Source: Anaerolineae bacterium
Lineage (GTDB): Bacteria > Chloroflexota > Anaerolineae > B4-G1 > SLSP01
Length of the DNA: 7,538 bases
Direction: 5' to 3'
Assembly (NCBI GenBank): GCA_018055515.1
Contig: JAGPHL010000104.1
Span: forward strand, 2,085 to 9,622
The notes under the pieces are model-generated. The model ran no database searches and had not been told where the DNA came from. It worked only from the letters and a program-made list of their open reading frames with translations. Numbering within the stretch: position 1 is the stretch's first letter; each line of letters starts with the position of its first letter. Below, piece by piece: positions 6,010 through 7,538 of this stretch. The position numbers and the translations under genes are program-made.

Positions 6010-6837
6010 ATGCCGGTGCGTGTGGCAGTCGTACAGACAGACCCCCAGCTGGGACGTAACGCCGACAATCTGGCCGACATCGTTGCGCGCTTGCGGGATG
6101 CGGCGACGCAGGGTGCGCGGCTCGTCGTCTTTCCGGAGTGCGCCGTTTCCGGCTATGGTTTCCCCCATCTGGAGGCAGCGCGCGCAGCGGCTGAAGCGCT
6201 CCCCGGCCCGACGACCGCGACGCTGGCGGAAGCCTGCGCCGAACTGGACGTCTACACGGTGGTGGGGCTGCTGGAGCGGGACGGCGCGGCCGTGTTCAAC
6301 GCAGCGGTCCTTGTCGGCCCCGAAGGGTTGCTGGGCGCGTATCGCAAGCTGCACCTGCCCTATCTGGGCGTGGATCGTTTTGCGACGCCGGGGGATCGCG
6401 GGTTTCAGGTGTGGGACACGGCATTGGGGCGCATCGGCATCGCCATCTGCTACGATTTGCGCTTCCCTGAGGGGTTGCGCGCGCTGGCGCTGCAGGGCGC
6501 CGACATCATCGCGCTGCCGACTAACTGGCCGGAGACCTCGGAGCTGATGCCGGACTTCGTCACGCGCACCCGCGCGCTGGAAAACTGCGTCTACCTGCTC
6601 GCCAGCAATCGGGTGGGCGAGGAGAGCGGCTTCCGCTTTTTCGGGCGGAGCCAGGTGGTGGGGACCAGCGGCCGGGTGCTGGCGGAGGCAGGCGACGGCC
6701 TGGAGACGGTGTACGCCGACATCGAGCCGGCCCGCGCCAGGGAGAAGCGCCTGGTCATCCGCGCAGGGGCTTTTGAGATGGACACTTTCGCTGACCGTCG
6801 CCCGGAGTGGTATGGAGTGTTGACACGCAAAGGGTAA
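6010..6837 (+). CDS. Carbon-nitrogen hydrolase (nitrilase superfamily)
   Basis: A 275-residue cytosolic enzyme predicted to hydrolyse a non-peptide C-N bond, probably an amide or carbamoyl group, through a thioester on cysteine. The catalytic residues are E43 (VFPECAVSGYGF), K113 (YRKLHLPY) and C147 (IGIAICYDLRFPEG). Length and motif order match Nit2/omega-amidase and related branches rather than true nitrilases, which are longer. The extra glutamate that many members carry six residues before a PGD motif is not there: the segment reads GVDRFATPGD, with V121 in that position and D122 next to it. This may mark a distinct subfamily. The ATG at 6010 has GGGAGG 6 nt upstream. It follows the MarR gene by 23 nt, suggesting one transcript and possible control by that regulator. 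The exact substrate cannot be told from sequence. Confidence 0.92.
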   Translation: MPVRVAVVQTDPQLGRNADNLADIVARLRDAATQGARLVVFPECAVSGYGFPHLEAARAAAEALPGPTTATLAEACAELDVYTVVGLLERDGAAVFNAAVLVGPEGLLGAYRKLHLPYLGVDRFATPGDRGFQVWDTALGRIGIAICYDLRFPEGLRALALQGADIIALPTNWPETSELMPDFVTRTRALENCVYLLASNRVGEESGFRFFGRSQVVGTSGRVLAEAGDGLETVYADIEPARAREKRLVIRAGAFEMDTFADRRPEWYGVLTRKG

Positions 6838-6839
6838 TG

Positions 6840-6878
6840 GGGTGATGGGTCATGGGGAAAGGGTGATGGGTCATGGGG
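6840..6878. repeat. Two exact 18-bp direct repeats before the HAD gene
   Basis: GGGTGATGGGTCATGGGG occurs at 6840-6857 and 6861-6878, separated by AAA, a period of 21 bp. Each copy is itself two heptamers, GGTGATG and GGTCATG. The second copy runs into the GGAGG (6878-6882) that serves as the ribosome binding site for the ATG at 6892. Several ATG and GTG triplets in the repeat are out of frame with the HAD gene. It fills most of the 54-nt gap between the two genes. Confidence 0.75.
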
Positions 6879-6891
6879 GAGGAAGAGCGTG

Positions 6892-7538
6892 ATGCCGAAA
6901 AATTATTTGATTGACATGGACGGTGTGCTGGTGAGGGGCAAGGAGCCCATTCCCGGCGCGGATACCTTTATCGCACAGCTAGAGGAGCGCGGCGCGAAGT
7001 ACCTCGTGCTCACGAACAATCCGCTGTGGACGCCCCGCGATCTTTCGTACCGCCTGTCGTTCAGCGGGCTGAAGATCCCGCCGGAGCGCATCTTCACCTC
7101 GGCGCTGGCGACAGCGCGTTTCCTGCATTCGCAGCGGCCCAACGGCACCGCCTATGTCATCGGCGAGAGCGGTCTGACCGACGCGATCCATGGGATCGGC
7201 TACGTCATCACCGATCAGCACCCGGATTACGTGGTCGTAGGCGAGACGGACACCTACAGTTTCGCCGTCTTCACCAAAGCCGTGCGGCTGATTCAGGAGG
7301 GGGCGCGTTTCATTGCCACCAATCCCGATTCCTCCGGGCCGACGGAGCACGGCATCGTCCCGGCCTGCGGCGCGCTGGCGGCGCTCTTCGAGGCGGCGAC
7401 GGGCAAGAAGCCCTTTTTTATCGGCAAACCCAATCCCCTGATGATGCGCACGGCGCTCAACTATCTGGGGGTGCACTCCGAGGACACCATCATGGTGGGG
7501 GATCGGATGGACACCGACATTGTGGCCGGCGTCGAAAG
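6892..7538 (+). CDS. HAD-superfamily (subfamily IIA, NagD-like) phosphatase, 3' end missing
   Basis: A predicted cytosolic Mg-dependent phosphatase acting through an aspartyl-phosphate intermediate. Family relatives include NagD (nucleotide monophosphatase) and p-nitrophenyl/phosphoglycolate phosphatases; the substrate here is unknown. The visible 215 codons contain motif I D8-M-D10-G-V-L, motif II T41 in LTNN, the C2-type cap between them and motif III (VVVGETDTYSFAVFTKAV, then FIATNPDSS), motif III K179 in GKPNP, and motif IV G203-D204-R-M-D-T-D209. The frame is open at the window edge in VAGVES, so perhaps 40-50 residues are missing. GGAGG lies 9 nt before the ATG; a GTG immediately upstream (6889) is in frame and could serve instead. 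The gene follows the nitrilase by 54 nt, with a tandem repeat in the gap. Confidence 0.92.
   Translation, partial: MPKNYLIDMDGVLVRGKEPIPGADTFIAQLEERGAKYLVLTNNPLWTPRDLSYRLSFSGLKIPPERIFTSALATARFLHSQRPNGTAYVIGESGLTDAIHGIGYVITDQHPDYVVVGETDTYSFAVFTKAVRLIQEGARFIATNPDSSGPTEHGIVPACGALAALFEAATGKKPFFIGKPNPLMMRTALNYLGVHSEDTIMVGDRMDTDIVAGVE

Noticed and set aside
6979..7476. Minus-strand frame of 165 codons opposite the HAD gene
   Set aside because: It is antisense to a gene with all four HAD motifs and has no recognisable product.

Overview
The window is GC-rich bacterial chromosome carrying ordinary cellular genes. The gene types and organisation suggest a Chloroflexota-like organism: a SpoIIIAA/Ycf45-type ATPase with a C-terminal R3H domain, GTG/TTG starts with purine-rich ribosome binding sites, and short degenerate direct repeats between genes. 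That assignment is inference only; no marker gene here settles it.

Layout. (1) Positions 1-1306, minus strand: a 12-helix major facilitator superfamily transporter whose last residues run off the left edge. (2) Positions 1307-1686: the only long non-coding stretch. It holds two divergent candidate promoters and several short repeats. (3) Positions 1687-5467, plus strand: a tight set of three genes, namely the SpoIIIAA/Ycf45-like ATPase with R3H domain, thymidylate kinase (tmk, 4 nt downstream and probably translationally coupled), and a large metallophosphoesterase with an unusual internal hydrophobic insertion. (4) Positions 5498-6837: a MarR-family regulator followed 23 nt later by a nitrilase-superfamily amidohydrolase. 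(5) Position 6892 to the right edge: a NagD-like HAD (subfamily IIA) phosphatase, truncated by the window, preceded by an 18-bp sequence repeated twice.

All five complete plus-strand genes and the partial HAD gene point the same way with gaps of 4 to 54 nt, and I see no convincing terminator between them. They may form one long transcription unit read from the promoter near 1437-1463. The known functions are mixed (nucleotide metabolism, a poorly understood ATPase, hydrolases), so shared transcription does not show a single pathway.

I found no RNA gene, CRISPR array, transposase, attachment site or recognisable defence system. The points most worth a second look are the metallophosphoesterase insertion, the ATPase-R3H/tmk coupling, the variant active-site region of the nitrilase homologue, and the repeat-rich divergent regulatory region.
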